Below are positions 28,574-37,169 of a stretch of 64,000 nucleotides of DNA, piece after piece. This DNA is from an uncultured Schlesneria sp. (GTDB lineage Bacteria > Planctomycetota > Planctomycetia > Planctomycetales > Planctomycetaceae). Location: the NCBI GenBank assembly GCA_903840265.1, contig CAIMFH010000088.1, forward strand, positions 26,940 to 90,939. Direction: 5' to 3'. The stretch's first letter is position 1; every line of letters begins with the position of its first letter. The position numbers and the translations under genes were made by a program. Below the pieces are notes generated by a model. That model was not told the origin of the DNA and made no database searches. It saw only the letters and a program-made list of their open reading frames with translations.

Positions 28574-29547
28574 GATCCTTTCTCCGCCAAGTAGGGACGG
28601 AGCGACACCAAGTATGACGGTTGCCAGTTCGGACCGAATCGCCGACGTTGAAAATTCAGCCAATTCGAATCGCGGCTGAGGTTTTCTCCTTCGATGAATT
28701 GTTTTCCTTCGAAGTACTCCAAAATGAAATCAGGGTGCAATTCCTGGATTTGCTCGGGTGTTAGATCCTGTAACCGATAGGACGCCAGTTGGCGCTGGTT
28801 GTAGGGTTTGGCAATCACAAACACGCTATCCGGATGCGACGGATGATAGAGTCGTCGCGGCAGCAGGTAGTACGACAGAAAGTAAAGCTTCTGATCGCTG
28901 ACCACGAGAATGCGAGCATTGGGCGGCGTCGTCGCTGCCAAGAAGCGAATCACTTCCCGATTGCTTTCGCTGATATTGGGCAGAATCATTTGACCCGTGT
29001 GGAGTTGATACAACGGCCAGTCCCAGAGCCGGCGATTGATGCTGCAACCCAATTGATAGACACCAAGCATCAACCAACCCACCACAATCAGTCGGACCGC
29101 ACCCGTGCGAAAGCTCGAGCGTTTGGAATCAGTATTCGGTGCTGGAACTGTTGCTAGCCAGAAACCATTGGCTGCTCGCGCTAGTATTGGGGCGGTCATT
29201 CGATGCCGAGCCCAGACAACGCTCAGGAGCGCCACCAGGAGTGTCGATCCACAGCGCACGAACCACATCGTGGCCGTGATTGCGCCGTAGGCTTCGAACA
29301 TCGCGAAATCATTGTTGTCAGCACGACCCACCGCCCAGCCCTGCGCAACATCGAGCGGAAGCAGCCAAGCGATCGCAGCGAGTGCGCCAATCAGGCACCA
29401 ACTGACAATCAGGACGCCAGTTGCAGCGCTCGAAACCTTCGCGACAGGCACAAGACTATTCCAAGTGGGACGAGGGAGACAACGACACTTGGTGCCAGTG
29501 TGAAGTCCGCCATCGTGACTTGCAATGCGATCACTTATCAACTCCAC
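28570..29547 (-). CDS. Membrane protein of unknown function, coupled to the GT-C-like gene
   Basis: About 325 residues with three to four hydrophobic helices in the first 180 residues (GVLIVSWCLIGALAAIAWLLPL, then a helix near 85-110 and one near 150-175) and a C-terminal soluble domain: NREVIRFLAATTPPNARILVVSDQKLYFLSYYLLPRRLY. That domain resembles the extracytoplasmic parts of membrane proteins in glycan assembly, but I do not recognise a named family. Translation is coupled to the next gene by ATGA. The GTG at 29547 is an uncertain start; GTG at 29451, nearer the first helix, is possible. Confidence 0.6.
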   Translation of the reverse strand: MELISDRIASHDGGLHTGTKCRCLPRPTWNSLVPVAKVSSAATGVLIVSWCLIGALAAIAWLLPLDVAQGWAVGRADNNDFAMFEAYGAITATMWFVRCGSTLLVALLSVVWARHRMTAPILARAANGFWLATVPAPNTDSKRSSFRTGAVRLIVVGWLMLGVYQLGCSINRRLWDWPLYQLHTGQMILPNISESNREVIRFLAATTPPNARILVVSDQKLYFLSYYLLPRRLYHPSHPDSVFVIAKPYNQRQLASYRLQDLTPEQIQELHPDFILEYFEGKQFIEGENLSRDSNWLNFQRRRFGPNWQPSYLVSLRPYLAEKGS

Positions 29548-29660
29548 ACAGCCTGCACAATTTTCACTGCATCCACCAACTGTCGAGACACGGAGACCGC
29601 GTCAAGAATCGGTATCCCAATTCAGCAAGAGCTTCGCCGCGGCCGTTTCGTGGCGGATTT

Positions 29661-29945
29661 CTACAGCAACATGACCAGTCCGGGCACCACGCGGATTTTT
29701 TCGTAGACCGCCAAGACGTCGTCAGACGACTCGACCCACGGAGTCACCGTGATAGCAATGTGTCTGCCACCGGGGGTTTCGCGAGTTTCGAACGGCGGAT
29801 CGAATTCCATCTCCAACGCTTCGCGAATGATCTGGACGACCACCGCGGCGAATTCGGTGTCGGTCTTGCCGACCGCTTTGAAGACGAATTTGCCGGGAAA
29901 TGTGTGGACGGACTCAAGTAATTCGCGGGCGGGAAGGGGTGTCAT
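29661..29945 (-). CDS. DUF493 (YbeD-like) small protein
   Basis: About 94 residues. ELLESVHTFPGKFVFKAVGKTDTEFAAVVVQIIREAL, then RETPGGRHIAITVTPWVES, match the DUF493/YbeD fold, an ACT-like alpha/beta domain whose E. coli member lies near the lipoate genes. Its role is not settled; a regulatory, ligand-binding function is suspected. No lipoate genes are nearby here. I chose the ATG at 29945 because it gives the family's expected length and N-terminus; an upstream GTG/TTG extension adds residues without resemblance. Confidence 0.75.
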   Translation of the reverse strand: MTPLPARELLESVHTFPGKFVFKAVGKTDTEFAAVVVQIIREALEMEFDPPFETRETPGGRHIAITVTPWVESSDDVLAVYEKIRVVPGLVMLL

Positions 29946-30264
29946 GTTTGAGGCCCAGGTAGCGAGATCAAAAACCAATTGCACCTGACGAGACGGTGAA
30001 CAACTCCACAAAACTCTATACAGCAGGTCAATCCAAGCAGACGAGATTGCAGAAATATGCAGAAAGACCAGTCATAACCTCGCTTGCCAAACCGCGAAGA
30101 TCAGTGGACACTATTGGTGTCATTCAACAGGTGTCGCGGTCACGTTTACTTCGACTTAACTCATCGAATGCAATGTTGCCCGGGCGATAGCAACCGCAAA
30201 TCATGCAGTGATTGGCTGCAAGATCGCAAGAAGGTCAGAGGCGCGGCGGAATCGCGATTTTTCA
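29946..30264. other. Intergenic region between DUF493 and methionine aminopeptidase genes
   Basis: About 320 bases between divergent genes. I see no gene, no clear hairpin and no convincing promoter pair. Confidence 0.4.
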
Positions 30265-31107
30265 ATGAAGGGTTTGTGGTTGACCATTATGCAGGCGCTC
30301 GGACAAAAGAAAGTCAAACCGAAACCTCCCATCTATGACGAGCAAGAGCGGGAGGGAATGCGACGCGCGGGCCGCTTCAACGCTCAACTTCTGGACTTTA
30401 TCAGGCCCCACGTGAAAGCTGGCGTCACAACATTAGAGTTGGATCGCCTGGCTTACGACTACACGATCGACCACGGTCACACGCCCGCTTGTCTGGGGTA
30501 TAAGGGGTATCCGAACACGATTTGTACCAGCGTTAACGAAGTCGTGTGCCACGGAATTCCGAATAGCCGGCCGTTACGCGAAGGCGACATTGTCAACGTG
30601 GATATGACGACGATTGTCGACGGCTGGCACGGCGATTCGTCGGAAACCTTTCTGCTTGAACCAGTTACCGAGGACGCTCGGAAACTGGTTCAAGCGGCTT
30701 TCGACGCGATGCATGTGGGAATCGATGCGATCCAGCCCTTTGGGAAACTGACCGACATCGGCCGAGCGATCGAGCGATTTGCTCGACTGCGTGGATATGC
30801 AGTCGTGCAGGAATACCAAGGTCACGGTTTGGGACGTGAATTCCATCAGGAGCCTGGGGTTCCGCATTACGTTCCGAAACTGAATCCCTCAACGGTGATT
30901 TTGGAGCCAGGAATGTGCTTCACCGTCGAGCCGATGATCAATGCCGGCACTTGGCGGACTATGCTCGACAAACACGACAAGTGGACTGTCCGTACGATGG
31001 ACTTGTCCTTGTCCGCGCAATTTGAACATACCGTGGTGGTCACGGAAACAGGGGCGGACATCCTGACGGAAACTGAAAACGGTCCAAAGCCGGGACACAA
31101 GTTTTAG
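30265..31107 (+). CDS. map: Methionine aminopeptidase type I
   Basis: About 280 residues. It removes the initiator Met from nascent proteins. All metal ligands of the type I enzyme are visible: NVDMTTIVDGWHGDSSETF (two Asp), GHGLGREFHQEPGVPHY (His), CFTVEPM (Glu) and QFEHTVVV (Glu). The substrate-binding His is in EVVCHGIPN. The N-terminus is uncertain: ATG at 30265 (MKGLWLTIMQALGQ) and ATG at 30289 (MQALGQKKVK) are both in frame and neither has a strong ribosome site. The basic N-terminal lead of 20-30 residues precedes the conserved YDEQEREGMRRAGR. The gene seems to be transcribed alone. Confidence 0.92.
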   Translation: MKGLWLTIMQALGQKKVKPKPPIYDEQEREGMRRAGRFNAQLLDFIRPHVKAGVTTLELDRLAYDYTIDHGHTPACLGYKGYPNTICTSVNEVVCHGIPNSRPLREGDIVNVDMTTIVDGWHGDSSETFLLEPVTEDARKLVQAAFDAMHVGIDAIQPFGKLTDIGRAIERFARLRGYAVVQEYQGHGLGREFHQEPGVPHYVPKLNPSTVILEPGMCFTVEPMINAGTWRTMLDKHDKWTVRTMDLSLSAQFEHTVVVTETGADILTETENGPKPGHKF

Positions 31108-31160
31108 TGCGGATTGTCAGCCATCGCTCGGCTGGCTAAGATGAAATAGACTTTTGCCGG

Positions 31161-32231
31161 ATGAAAAACGGAGAGAATCCCCTCCGAGGCAAGCGAAAAG
31201 GCATTCCGCCCATGAGCGAACGACTGAATTGGATGTTGCCGTCGTTCGAAGCGGCCCGAATCGGGACGATTCAGATTCGGGTCAGTCTGTTTTTTCTGGC
31301 CTTGCTGCCTGTTTTTGTCATTCGTCTTGGCTGGATGCTCGGTGGCACCGTCATGGCGATTCTGGTCGTCTCGGTGCTGCTCCACGAGTTGGGACACGTC
31401 TGTCTGGCTCGCTGGACAGGTGGATCAGCGACTGAAATCCATATCTCCCCGATCGGCGGGCTGGCAATGGTCCAAGCCGGTCGCACGCCTTGGTCGCAGT
31501 TCGCGACAGCTGCAGCCGGTCCGTTCGTGAATCTTGTGCTTTGCATGGCGGTGTTTCCAAAGTACTACGCACCTGAGTATTTGTGGGGGATCCTCAACCC
31601 GCTGCAGCTGCCGATTGCAAAACTGAGTGAAGAGCATTTGTTACAGGACGTTGCTCTGTTGACGTTTGCAGTGAACTGGTTGCTGTTGTTGATCAACCTC
31701 TTGCCAATCCTTCCGCTGGATGGTGGGCGGATTGTTCGAACGATGCTGCTGTCGCGAATGCATCCTGAACTTGTGGACCGATTCGCTGTTCAGGTCAGTA
31801 TGGTTGCCGCCGGACTGTTGGCCTTGGGTGGCTTGCTGGGCGACTGGTCTGTCATTGTGTTTCTTGGCGGCGTCCTGCTGATCGTGAATCTGATTCAACT
31901 TTTCGAAAGCGAATCGATCGACCGCGACGAAGATTCATTCCTGGGTTACGACTTCTCGGAAGGGTACACCAGCCTAGATCGTTCCACTCCTGCGAACACC
32001 AGCATCCAGCCCGCAGAGTCGCATCGAGGGTTGCTTCAACAATGGCGTGAACGCCGTCGATTGCAACGGGAGCAGGCACTGCGTCGACAACAGGAAGACG
32101 CCGAACGTCAGCTCGACGACCTCCTGGCCAAAGTCCATGCCAATGGCATGGGTTCGTTGACATCGCACGAACAGCAACTGTTAAAGCAAGTCAGCGACTT
32201 GTTGCGTGAACGCGGAAAACGTCCTTCGTGA
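31161..32231 (+). CDS. M50 family site-2-type membrane metalloprotease
   Basis: 356 residues. Zinc-binding H-E-L-G-H lies in the third hydrophobic segment (residues 75-79), and NLLPILPLDGGRIV near 180 supplies the third ligand motif (LDGG). Around these are about six membrane helices, as in the SpoIVFB-like branch without a PDZ or CBS domain. The C-terminal 110 residues are soluble, charged and coiled-coil-like (RRRLQREQALRRQQEDAERQ), not usual in that branch. It probably cleaves a membrane-bound regulator inside the bilayer. The substrate is unknown. ATG at 31161 is taken; 31212 (MSERLNW) is an alternative. Confidence 0.85.
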   Translation: MKNGENPLRGKRKGIPPMSERLNWMLPSFEAARIGTIQIRVSLFFLALLPVFVIRLGWMLGGTVMAILVVSVLLHELGHVCLARWTGGSATEIHISPIGGLAMVQAGRTPWSQFATAAAGPFVNLVLCMAVFPKYYAPEYLWGILNPLQLPIAKLSEEHLLQDVALLTFAVNWLLLLINLLPILPLDGGRIVRTMLLSRMHPELVDRFAVQVSMVAAGLLALGGLLGDWSVIVFLGGVLLIVNLIQLFESESIDRDEDSFLGYDFSEGYTSLDRSTPANTSIQPAESHRGLLQQWRERRRLQREQALRRQQEDAERQLDDLLAKVHANGMGSLTSHEQQLLKQVSDLLRERGKRPS

Positions 32232-32497
32232 CAGGATCGTCATCCGAACACTGTCGAAGCGATCGGGTATCTGGATGATTCCGGCGGCGAGAATTCCTCT
32301 GCCTTCCCCGCTATTTCCGATTGAGTCAGTTGTGCCGGAAAAACCAGCTTACGCTTTTCCGCAAAAATCGATGTCGATTTGCTCGTTGCTTGGCATGACC
32401 TACAGTTCCTAAGCCTACCGCGCCGACACCGTGCATTTGTACGGAGAAGGGTCGGTTGGTTGATCTGCTGAACCCGATTCGGCGTTTAGGGAACTTG

Positions 32498-34177
32498 ATG
32501 ATGTCAACTTGGCTGCTCGAAACTCCGTCCGAGCATGGCGATGTCGATAAAGGCGAAGTGTCGTTTGCTCCCGGAGCCGATTCGCCCACGATCGGAGTAT
32601 TGCAGGAATTCGGTGATATCACCGGATTGCCATGCGTGCTCGTTGATCGAGAATTTGGACGAGTACTCGCCCAGTCGCATCCCGATCTGATTCATTACAT
32701 CCCGCCAAATTCTCTCGCTCGCACCGCCGACTCGAACATCGATGTTCAGATCATCAGTGAGGAACTGACATATTTCGTTATCCCGCTGCCGTCCCACGTT
32801 GGATTGGCCATCGCCGGATACGTTTTGTCTTCGCGAAACGCTCGCCCGCCGGAACTGCAGCTCGCAGCCATGGAAGCGCAGCGCTCAGAAAAAGAGCTTG
32901 AACAGTGGCTGGCCGCGGTACCGGTTTGCGACGTGCGTCTGCTACGCCGACTACTGGAATGCGCTTTTAAGCAGTTGAAGCAGCAAAGCCTTGAGTCTGA
33001 TCTGCAACTGGAATTGGAGTCGCTGAGCCAGCAAATCGACTACACTTATGAAGAGATCAGCCTGCTGCACCGATTGACGCAGAATCTGCAGTTGTCGCGA
33101 CCCTCGGAAGAACTGGCCGAACTTTGCGTGCGTGGCCTTTATCCACTCATCGAATGTGCTGGGGTCGGGATCTGCGTTGAAAACTCTGATCATTCGATGC
33201 GATTCCTCTCCCAGGGACGTTTGCCGTTTGATCAGATGGGGTTCGCCCGCCTGCTGGCTCGATTCGATCAGCACAATTGGAGCAAGCCGCTGGTCAAGAA
33301 CAAGCTGCAGCATACGCTGCTGGGCGAAGACTTCCCCGGCTTGAAAAACGTCGTCATCGTTCCAATCGGTGATCCACAGCATCGACGTGGCTGGATTGTC
33401 TCGACCAACCTGAGAGGGGGACGCGAATTTGGCACTGTCGAAGCGAACCTGATCAGTTCGATCGCTACTATCCTGGGAACCCATATTCGTAACGTCGAAC
33501 TCTACGACGAACACGATGAACTGCTGGTTGGTTTCGTCAGATCGCTGGTTTCGACACTTGATGCGAAAGACCCTTACACGCGCGGCCACAGTGAACGAGT
33601 CGCGCTGTTGGCTCGACGTCTGGGTCAGCAGATCGGTCTAGAAGTGAGCGATCTGGACGACATCTATCTATCAGGTTTGCTGCACGATATCGGCAAAGTC
33701 GGAGTCGATGATCGAATCCTGGCCAAGCCGGGCCAACTGACAGAAGATGAGTTCCGCCAGATCCAGCAGCATCCGATGATCGGTTATCAGATCCTTTGTC
33801 AGCTCAGAAACCTGGCTCATATTCTGCCGGGTGTTCGACATCACCACGAAGCGTTCAACGGAAAGGGTTATCCAGACAAGCTGAAGGGAGACGGCATTCC
33901 GTTGATGGCTCGCATTATCGCCGTTGCGGACAGTTACGACGCCATGGTCAGCGACCGGCCGTACCGCAAAGGAATGCCCATCGATCGGCTCGAGGAAATC
34001 TTTCGCCGTGGAGCCGGCGAGCAATGGGATCCGCGAGTGATCGATGCCTATTTCCAATCGCGCGACGATTTCCAGCAGCTTTGCGATTCGTACTCGCCCG
34101 CAACCGGCAACCTGCTGCGGGACAAAGCGACGACGCGATCCGGCCCTGTCCTTGGACGAGCTTTGCTGAAGCAGTAA
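32498..34177 (+). CDS. HD-GYP domain protein with GAF-like sensor region
   Basis: About 559 residues. The C-terminal third is an HD-GYP domain: GHSERVALLARRL, GLLHDIGKVGVDD (the HD pair), HHHEAFNGKGYPDKL (the GYP signature) and AVADSYDAMVSDRPYR. Such domains hydrolyse cyclic di-GMP or bind GYP-specific GGDEF partners. Upstream are a short region with a conserved-looking Cys (GLPCVLVDREFGRVLA), a coiled coil (about 185-215) and a GAF-like domain (LCVRGLYPLIECAGVGICVEN). It is soluble. AGGGA lies 6 bases before the ATG at 32498, which therefore beats the upstream TTG. Lowering c-di-GMP could link it to surface structures. Confidence 0.9.
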   Translation: MMSTWLLETPSEHGDVDKGEVSFAPGADSPTIGVLQEFGDITGLPCVLVDREFGRVLAQSHPDLIHYIPPNSLARTADSNIDVQIISEELTYFVIPLPSHVGLAIAGYVLSSRNARPPELQLAAMEAQRSEKELEQWLAAVPVCDVRLLRRLLECAFKQLKQQSLESDLQLELESLSQQIDYTYEEISLLHRLTQNLQLSRPSEELAELCVRGLYPLIECAGVGICVENSDHSMRFLSQGRLPFDQMGFARLLARFDQHNWSKPLVKNKLQHTLLGEDFPGLKNVVIVPIGDPQHRRGWIVSTNLRGGREFGTVEANLISSIATILGTHIRNVELYDEHDELLVGFVRSLVSTLDAKDPYTRGHSERVALLARRLGQQIGLEVSDLDDIYLSGLLHDIGKVGVDDRILAKPGQLTEDEFRQIQQHPMIGYQILCQLRNLAHILPGVRHHHEAFNGKGYPDKLKGDGIPLMARIIAVADSYDAMVSDRPYRKGMPIDRLEEIFRRGAGEQWDPRVIDAYFQSRDDFQQLCDSYSPATGNLLRDKATTRSGPVLGRALLKQ

Positions 34178-34193
34178 CGCTGGCTTCGTCCTG

Positions 34194-34958
34194 TTACTCA
34201 GGTCGAACAGGTGAAGGCTCTGTGATCTCTCGCAGCCAGATATTTCGGAAGCGAACAGGGTTTCCGTGGTACTGCAGCCGGATCGGTGCAGGGCCGTGCG
34301 GCTTCAGGATCGGCGGACTTTCATAAGCCGTTTCGCCGAGGATCTCGGTATGGTTCTGCACGAGCACGCCATTGTGTAAGACCGTCACATAGCCGGGCTT
34401 CACAATCGTTCCTTGCTCATTGAAGCGAGGAGCGTTGTAGACGATGTCGTAGGTCTGCCATTCTCCGGGCTTGCGACTGGCGTTCACCAGCGGTGGCTTT
34501 GATTTGTAGAGTGCACCTGCCTGGCCATCGAAATAGGTCTTGTTCTCGAACGAGTCGAGCACCTGGATTTCATATTGGCCACCAAAGAAGATGCCGCTGT
34601 TGCCGCGGCCCTGGCCGCTGCCAGACACTTGTTCAGGTGTGGCCCATTCGATATGGAACTGGCAATCTCCGAAGGCAGCTTTGGTCCGGATCTCGCCGCC
34701 ACGTGGCGACGCAGCCCCGTCCTCGACCACCCACTTGTCAGCACCGTTCCACTGGGACAGATCTTTGCCGTCAAACAGCACGATTGCGTCCGAGGGAGGA
34801 CCGCCGACAGGGCCCGGGACCACAACGGCAGGCTCGGGCCAAATGATTCCGCTCACCCATTCCTTGGAGACGGCCATCGAACCGAATGCCAGCACGGCAA
34901 TTCCGCTGAGCAGAACAAATTTGCGTAGCGAGTGGGCGTTGAGATGAGTGCGCCGCAT
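34194..34958 (-). CDS. DUF1080 (3-keto-disaccharide hydrolase-like) secreted protein
   Basis: 254 residues with a signal anchor (LRKFVLLSGIAVLAFGSMAVS). The rest is the DUF1080 concanavalin-like sandwich: IVLFDGKDLSQWNGADKWVVEDGA, CQFHIEWATP, GNSGIFFGGQYEIQVLDS and PGEWQTYDIVYNAPRF, ending with ILKPHGPAPIRLQYHGNPVRFRNIWLREI. DUF1080 members bind or hydrolyse glycans; some act on 3-keto sugars. The family is abundant in planctomycetes. It is convergent with the HD-GYP gene (16-base gap) and lies 128 bases downstream of the radical SAM gene on the same strand. Confidence 0.9.
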   Translation of the reverse strand: MRRTHLNAHSLRKFVLLSGIAVLAFGSMAVSKEWVSGIIWPEPAVVVPGPVGGPPSDAIVLFDGKDLSQWNGADKWVVEDGAASPRGGEIRTKAAFGDCQFHIEWATPEQVSGSGQGRGNSGIFFGGQYEIQVLDSFENKTYFDGQAGALYKSKPPLVNASRKPGEWQTYDIVYNAPRFNEQGTIVKPGYVTVLHNGVLVQNHTEILGETAYESPPILKPHGPAPIRLQYHGNPVRFRNIWLREITEPSPVRPE

Positions 34959-35086
34959 GGTTGGCCGTCCTTATTGAACTTGGGGTCACTAATTTGCCGT
35001 AAGTCACGATGCGCGAGGAATCGTAACAAGCCGCTGTTTGAGTTGGCAACGACCGTCGATGTCTTCAGGGGACTCGGATTGTTGAC

Positions 35087-36175
35087 CTAGAACAACCGGA
35101 GTTGTCCCGACGTTGGTTGCGGCCGGATAAAGTGGTCCGTCGACAAAGGTGGCAGCGATTTGTCGAGCCCGTGCTTGCGAGCGAACAGTTTGAACGTTTG
35201 TTTGATCTGGTCGGCGATTTGACCGGTGCCACGCATCCGTTCACCGAAGTTCGAGGAATTGAGTTCGCCGCCACGCACCGCCTGGATCAGTCCGACGACA
35301 CGGTCGTATTTCAGCGGCTCTTCGCGTTGCAGCCACTCCAGAAACACCGGCTTCACCGCCAAAGGAAGACGCAGCATGGTGAACGAAGCGTGGCGAGCAC
35401 CCGCTTGAGATGCGGCCTGCAATAGCGCCGGTAGCTCGCTGTCGTTCACGCCAGGGATGACGGGGGCGGTCATGACGCGAACTGGTATGCCGGCAGCGGA
35501 GAGATCGCGGATTGCCCGCAATCGAGCGTCGGGAGAACTTGTCCGCGGTTCCAGCCGTCGAGCAAGCTTGGCATCCAACGTCGTCAGGCTGATGTTGACA
35601 TGCGCACAATCAATGGCGGCGAGTTGACTAAGCAGATCCAAGTCACGGACTACAAGCGCGTTCTTGGTGATGATGGAGACGGGCTGACGGCTCGCCAAGC
35701 AGACCTCGAGGCACTGACGAGTCAGTTCGAATTGACGCTCACACGGCTGATAGCAATCGGTGACACCCGAGAAGGAAATATGCTCAGGAATCCATGCCTC
35801 ACGAGCCAACCAATCTTGGAGAAGGTGGGCTGCATTATGCTTCACGAAGATCTTGGATTCAAAATCGACCCCGGCGTTCAGTCCCAGATACTCGTGGTAG
35901 GGGCGGGCGTAGCAGTACGAGCAACCATGTTCGCAGCCGCGATACGCGTTCACGCTATAGCGGAAGTACACATCAGGACTGTCGTTTGCGCTGACGATGC
36001 TCTTGGAGTTATCGTCGAGAAACCGTGTCGGGACGCGACGCAGCTCTGCGAGAAAATCAGGATCATTCTCGAAGTCGGCGTAATCCGGTACGGAATGAAC
36101 GCTGGTGAAGCGGTTCGGCGGATTGATAGCCGAACCGCGGCCATGCGGAGCCGGCCTGTCGTCGATCTCGCTCAC
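35087..36175 (-). CDS. PA0069-family radical SAM protein
   Basis: About 362 residues. The 4Fe-4S cluster motif is C-x3-C-x2-C at residues 81, 85 and 88 (YRGCEHGCSYCYARP), preceded by HGRGSAINPPNRF, the opening of the PA0069/Rv2578c group. ISFSGVTDCYQPCERQFELTRQCLEV and VSIITKNALVVRDLDLL complete the barrel. The group is related to spore photoproduct lyase by fold; its substrate is unknown. GTG at 36175 is chosen since AAGGAG lies 5 bases upstream; a TTG at 36190 overlaps that site. It may be cotranscribed with the dehydrogenase and cytochrome genes upstream (short gaps). Confidence 0.88.
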   Translation of the reverse strand: MSEIDDRPAPHGRGSAINPPNRFTSVHSVPDYADFENDPDFLAELRRVPTRFLDDNSKSIVSANDSPDVYFRYSVNAYRGCEHGCSYCYARPYHEYLGLNAGVDFESKIFVKHNAAHLLQDWLAREAWIPEHISFSGVTDCYQPCERQFELTRQCLEVCLASRQPVSIITKNALVVRDLDLLSQLAAIDCAHVNISLTTLDAKLARRLEPRTSSPDARLRAIRDLSAAGIPVRVMTAPVIPGVNDSELPALLQAASQAGARHASFTMLRLPLAVKPVFLEWLQREEPLKYDRVVGLIQAVRGGELNSSNFGERMRGTGQIADQIKQTFKLFARKHGLDKSLPPLSTDHFIRPQPTSGQLRLF

Positions 36176-36208
36176 AATGGCTCCTTCCAAGCAAATCCCG
36201 CAATTCGT

Positions 36209-37147
36209 CTAAACGACTCGCCATGGTAGTGGCTCACCGCGAAGCCCAGCGTTCAGATTCTGGACTGTCATCTCTTCCATGCGACGACGTGTTCGATTGG
36301 CGGCACTCCCCAAATGCGGCGCGATGACAATATTGTCCAGTTCCAGCAGGGGATGATCGCGTGGCAGTGGTTCGGGTGAAGTGACATCCAGAGCTGCACC
36401 TGCAATTCGTCGTGACTTGAGCGCCGACAGCAAGGCGTCGTGATCGACAACCGCGCCACGAGCGACATTCACTAGTATCGAAGTCGATTTCATCAGGCTC
36501 AGCTCTCGTCGACTAATCAGATTCGTGGTCTCGGCGGTCAGTGGGCAATTCAACGCGACGAAATCGCTCTGTTTCAGCAGTTCGTCAAGCGATGCGTAGG
36601 TGACTCCCAATTCTTTCTCGGCTGCTTCGTCGCGCCCGCGGTTGTGGTAGAGAATCTTCATGTCGAAGGCGCGGGCTCGCTTCGCCACTTGCTTGCCGAT
36701 ACGTCCCAGTCCCACAATTCCCAGCGTACTGCCAGAGACTTCGTAGCCGATCATGAACGCAGGATCGTAGTGCGTGAACGCAGCAGACCGAGCAAACTTG
36801 TCGCCAGCGACCACATTGCGGGCGGCTGCCAAGAGCAGGGCCATCGTCATGTCGGCCGTGGCCGCGTCGAGGCAGCCCGGGGTGTTTCCGACGAGAACTC
36901 CGCGCGATTTGGCTGCCGCACAATCGATATGGTCGACGCCAACGCCATGGTTACTAACGAGCTTCAGGTTCGGAGCTCGATCCATCAGCGCGCCATCGAC
37001 ACGAGGGTGGCCGTAGGTGATGAACGCGACGGCGCGGGCGAGTGCTGCTGATGTGGGACTGTCGTCCCATTCCAGAATCTCGATATCAGGGCCAAGCATG
37101 TCGAGCAAGCTTGGCGGCAATCCGTCGGCCATGACTGGTACGGGCAT
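36209..37147 (-). CDS. D-isomer-specific 2-hydroxyacid dehydrogenase (glyoxylate/hydroxypyruvate reductase-like)
   Basis: 312 residues, the family's usual length. NAD(P) site STLGIVGLGRIGKQVAKRA (about 139-157) and the catalytic trio are visible: Arg in VNVARGAVVD, Glu in DVTSPEPLPRDHP and His in IAPHLGSA. NHGVGVDHID is the conserved substrate-domain segment. It should interconvert a 2-keto acid and a D-2-hydroxy acid in the cytosol; glyoxylate or hydroxypyruvate are the likeliest substrates by closest resemblance. Its start lies 22 bases downstream of the cytochrome gene's end, and its stop 33 bases before the radical SAM gene. Confidence 0.88.
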   Translation of the reverse strand: MPVPVMADGLPPSLLDMLGPDIEILEWDDSPTSAALARAVAFITYGHPRVDGALMDRAPNLKLVSNHGVGVDHIDCAAAKSRGVLVGNTPGCLDAATADMTMALLLAAARNVVAGDKFARSAAFTHYDPAFMIGYEVSGSTLGIVGLGRIGKQVAKRARAFDMKILYHNRGRDEAAEKELGVTYASLDELLKQSDFVALNCPLTAETTNLISRRELSLMKSTSILVNVARGAVVDHDALLSALKSRRIAGAALDVTSPEPLPRDHPLLELDNIVIAPHLGSAANRTRRRMEEMTVQNLNAGLRGEPLPWRVV

Positions 37148-37169
37148 CTTCGTCCTCTAGTTTGGTTTG

